DNA of 64,000 bases from Shewanella halotolerans. GTDB lineage: Bacteria; Pseudomonadota; Gammaproteobacteria; Enterobacterales; Shewanellaceae. The stretch is taken from assembly GCF_019457535.1 (NCBI RefSeq), contig NZ_CP080417.1:3100001-3164000 (forward strand), given 5' to 3'. This document shows, piece by piece, positions 61,634 to 64,000 of the stretch (position 1 is its first letter; every line of letters starts with the position of its first letter). The translations under genes were made by a program, and so were the position numbers. The notes beneath the pieces were generated by a model, which worked only from the letters and a program-made list of their open reading frames with translations, was not told the origin of the DNA and ran no database searches.

Positions 61634-62947
61634 CTAACTGGCAATGTGATGAAAACTGTATGCAGAGCTTAAAGCTGCCATATCACAATAATCCATCTCA
61701 AGGTCAAAAGGCACGACATGGAGCTTTAACCCCGGTTTAAACTCAAAATGAGCCAGAGATTCTGTAAAACCAATATGCTTGGGGTAAATCAGGTACAGGT
61801 CACCTTGCCCACCTATGTACTTTTCACCATAAGCATACAGCTGATACATATCCGCTTGATTTAGATTGTACTTATCTTTAGCTGTATTAAGCGACGAATC
61901 AAGCAACTTCCATTTTGTGTCCATCACGGTGATCACCCGAAATTTATCATAGACGACCAAATCAGGCTTTAGCCGGAACCAATCGCTACCATTGTGAAGA
62001 GTTAAACATTGGCTAGATGCCTGTTCTTTTAACTTTAACGCTGATGGCAGTTGTCGTCGTAATTGTTTGGCAACATAGCGTTCAAATAGCTGTTCCATCG
62101 GGAAAAGAAAAGATAAGCCATCATGCTTACCGACCATTGCTACCGGTGATTGATAACTTAAAATCAGTTCACACCATGGTTTTAAAGGACGATAGTGAGC
62201 AAGTCCTCTATCTTCCTTCCACAGCCTAAAATCTAAAGCATAGTTAGCCGATAACTCGATATCGTTAAATACGAATAACAGTTCACGAGCGAGGCGTTGA
62301 TTAGCAGTCGATTTAGACCACTTCAGCACTTGCTTCAATGAAGAATTCAGCAGACGGTTTTCTGATCGATTAGCGTTATAGACATCATGAGCTACATGAA
62401 AATAATGTTGCCTACCTGGTCGCTGCCTCAATTGTTTCGCGACCTGCAGTTGTCCCTTTAAATAAGGAGACTCACGCTCAATACGTTGATACTCATTTCT
62501 AATACCTTGGCGCACCAATTTTGAAACAGCTTTTAAGAAATGCGTAATAAGTAACTCATAAAGAGGTTGTTTTAATAGTTGTAGTTGAGATTGTTGGAAC
62601 TCTTCTAATGTTAACTTTTCAACAAGAGCTAACATCTTTATCAAGATTTTACGGGCCGATACGGGATCACAAGTATCAGTTGATGTTTTGGGTAAAATTT
62701 CGATTCGCGTTCTACAAGGGGTTTCTAGTACACCAACAAAATTTATAACCTGAAGTGCTATTGTGGAACCGTATCGCTTAGCTTTAACTAATTCACGCTG
62801 ACTATCGCCATTGCTAATACCATTAGCCAATAACCACTCGAATGCTGACTTAGGTATTGAATGGCAATCTATGCTGTGGTTATCACCACCATTAGTTAAT
62901 AGTGCATACTCCCTGACGGTGACATTATTAACCTTGCTGAGATTCAT
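61634..62947 (-). CDS. McrC-like nuclease subunit of a McrBC-type restriction system
   Basis: 437 residues from the ATG at 62947, which overlaps the end of the mcrB-like frame by 20 bp; a longer reading from 63028 is less likely. The C-terminal PD-(D/E)xK nuclease is evident near residues 326-342: KPDLVVYDKF followed by ITVMDTKWK. The middle carries family segments such as ESPYLKGQLQVAKQLRQRPG and ANRSENRLLNSSLKQ. McrC joins the McrB GTPase ring to cut methylated or otherwise modified DNA. The overlap implies translational coupling. Confidence 0.88.
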   Translation of the reverse strand: MNLSKVNNVTVREYALLTNGGDNHSIDCHSIPKSAFEWLLANGISNGDSQRELVKAKRYGSTIALQVINFVGVLETPCRTRIEILPKTSTDTCDPVSARKILIKMLALVEKLTLEEFQQSQLQLLKQPLYELLITHFLKAVSKLVRQGIRNEYQRIERESPYLKGQLQVAKQLRQRPGRQHYFHVAHDVYNANRSENRLLNSSLKQVLKWSKSTANQRLARELLFVFNDIELSANYALDFRLWKEDRGLAHYRPLKPWCELILSYQSPVAMVGKHDGLSFLFPMEQLFERYVAKQLRRQLPSALKLKEQASSQCLTLHNGSDWFRLKPDLVVYDKFRVITVMDTKWKLLDSSLNTAKDKYNLNQADMYQLYAYGEKYIGGQGDLYLIYPKHIGFTESLAHFEFKPGLKLHVVPFDLEMDYCDMAALSSAYSFHHIAS

Positions 62948-64000
62948 AAATGCCTTTATATGCTTCAGGGTTAAGCAATGCTGCATTGTTTCGTTGGTAA
63001 AGTCTAATGCCATCTTGTGACCAATCATTACCCATCAATGCCAATACTGAAGCGTCAGTAAACTTCTCCTCAATAAACTTCAAGCTGATATCAGATTTGA
63101 GATGATCACCTAGTGCTTGCCCAACACGCTCCCAGTCTTCAAAAAAGTATTCTTCTAACAACGGCAGTATTTCTAGCTCAAAAATACGAGCCAAACGCTC
63201 AAGGGTGGGATCATCTTTTAGTGGTAAAAAGAAGCTATGACCAATGGTATGCTCACGGTCATATAGCAGCTCGATGCGCTGATTTATCGTTTTAAGCAAC
63301 TTCGCGACATCAATGCCGTCGATAACAATACCTTCAAGCAACTCATGGTTTGGCATCATCTCTACAAACTCAAACCTACGACGCAGCGCAATATCAACTT
63401 GAGCTAATGATTTGTCAGCAGTGTTCATCGTACCTATGATATGCAAATTAGACGGGACTGAAAAAGACTCTTTTGAATAAGGCAACTTCACTGATAAAGC
63501 TTCAGCGCCACCAGCACGCTTGCTTGGTTCGATTAGCGTGATCAGTTCGCCAAAGATGTTTGAGATATTACCACGGTTGATTTCATCGATAATCAAGACA
63601 AACTGTTTAACAGGTAAATTAATAGATTGAGATTTATAATCTTGAAGGCCGCAATTGCTTTTTAAATACCGCAACACGCCATCAACATACGATGGATTAT
63701 AAATTCCCTTTTTACTACCAGTCCGATATAGCTGCCTTACAAGTGCAAGACTAGCAGAATAGCCATTTTGCAATGACTGATTGCTTTTGGGATAAACTAA
63801 TAATGTATTCCCTCCACCATATTCTACATCAAACTCTTTTCCTGTAATCGTCTTTAATGTCATTAAACCGTCGTGACTGGCTAAGGCATCGGTAAAAATT
63901 GTTAATGCTTGATCAAAAGGATCATCAGTCTCAGTTACGCCTTCACTAGCACGTTCACAAATCTGCTTAAAAACTCCAGATTCAATCTTGTAGTTTAATT
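62928..64000 (-). CDS. McrB-like AAA+ GTPase subunit (C-terminal part; runs off the right edge)
   Basis: The frame stays open upstream of an internal ATG at 63863 to the window end (reading LNYKIESGVFKQICERASEG), so only the C-terminal 356 or so residues are seen. Walker B is QFVLIIDEINRGNISNIFGE; the sensor and arginine region is GTMNTADKSLAQVDIALRRR. The segment NRGN is typical of McrB-type GTP-specific AAA+ proteins. The Walker A and the N-terminal DNA-recognition domain should lie beyond the window. Together with the next gene it forms a type IV modification-dependent restriction system. Confidence 0.88.
   Translation of the reverse strand, partial: LNYKIESGVFKQICERASEGVTETDDPFDQALTIFTDALASHDGLMTLKTITGKEFDVEYGGGNTLLVYPKSNQSLQNGYSASLALVRQLYRTGSKKGIYNPSYVDGVLRYLKSNCGLQDYKSQSINLPVKQFVLIIDEINRGNISNIFGELITLIEPSKRAGGAEALSVKLPYSKESFSVPSNLHIIGTMNTADKSLAQVDIALRRRFEFVEMMPNHELLEGIVIDGIDVAKLLKTINQRIELLYDREHTIGHSFFLPLKDDPTLERLARIFELEILPLLEEYFFEDWERVGQALGDHLKSDISLKFIEEKFTDASVLALMGNDWSQDGIRLYQRNNAALLNPEAYKGIYESQQG

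Larger units (their letters stand above)
57224..64000. mobile_element. Genomic island inserted at the 3' end of ssrA (left part)
   Basis: Immediately after ssrA come a tyrosine recombinase of the P4 type, AlpA, a Rep-like protein and a restriction operon, in AT-richer sequence than the core. Integration at the tmRNA 3' end is a common site for such recombinases. The left attachment site should be within the ssrA 3' end (TTCAAGTCCCGCCGCCTCC region). The right one lies beyond the window, so the full length is unknown. Confidence 0.8.

Overview
The window is a piece of a gammaproteobacterial chromosome and almost certainly Shewanella. The evidence is gene order (guaA-guaB, xseA, der-bamB-yfgM-hisS-ispG-rodZ-pilF-rlmN, aceBA, bamE, ratA-rnfH, smpB-ssrA), the tmRNA tag AANDDNYALAA, and a split borosin pair closely resembling SonM/SonA of Shewanella oneidensis. 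I cannot fix the species from sequence alone. Core genes are GC-rich; two stretches (about 8.2-11.6 kb and from 57.3 kb to the end) are visibly AT-richer and carry accessory genes.

Layout. 0-7.9 kb: start of an outer-membrane beta-barrel gene, a TetR regulator divergent from an RND efflux adaptor/pump pair with two tandem operators between them, and a Cache-type chemoreceptor. 8-12 kb: a small gene-cassette array with three recognisable attC sites but no integrase (a CALIN), carrying an HNH nuclease, a membrane protein and unknown genes. It is bracketed by two inverted, diverged copies of a structured repeat. 12-16 kb: cytochrome bd oxidase cydABX and a 25-codon DUF1127-like small gene. 16-37 kb: housekeeping block: purL, mltF, tadA, guaAB, xseA, der, bamB, yfgM, hisS, ispG, rodZ, pilF, rlmN. 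37-46.5 kb: CNNM-type CBS protein, a 5'-nucleotidase-family enzyme, a GNAT enzyme, an NrfJ-like protein, a DUF3820 protein, an orphan ParA/ribbon-helix-helix pair followed by five 13-bp iterons, an MtfA-like peptidase and an HDOD-GAF protein. 46.8-50 kb: glyoxylate shunt aceBA, then about 1.3 kb without a gene. 51.2-54.2 kb: a split borosin RiPP locus (N-methyltransferase, precursor peptide) followed closely by a TPR-GGDEF diguanylate cyclase. 54.5-57.3 kb: bamE, rnfH/ratA, smpB and the tmRNA gene. 57.3-64 kb: the left part of a genomic island inserted at the 3' end of ssrA, with a P4-type integrase, AlpA regulator, HUH-type Rep-like gene preceded by two hairpins, an 11-bp minisatellite, and a McrBC-type restriction operon running off the window.

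How genes work together. TetR probably represses the RND pair through the twin palindromes. guaB and guaA make GMP from IMP and purL acts earlier in the same pathway. bamB and bamE are lipoproteins of the same outer-membrane assembly machine. aceB and aceA form the glyoxylate shunt. smpB and ssrA rescue stalled ribosomes. In the borosin locus the methyltransferase should alpha-N-methylate the C-terminal hydrophobic stretch of the neighbouring precursor. The diguanylate cyclase 14 nt downstream suggests a link to c-di-GMP signalling that I infer only from layout.

The most interesting regions are the borosin/GGDEF operon, the integrase-less cassette array with its flanking structured repeats, the ParA/RHH/iteron module, and the ssrA island with a three-gene McrBC-like operon.
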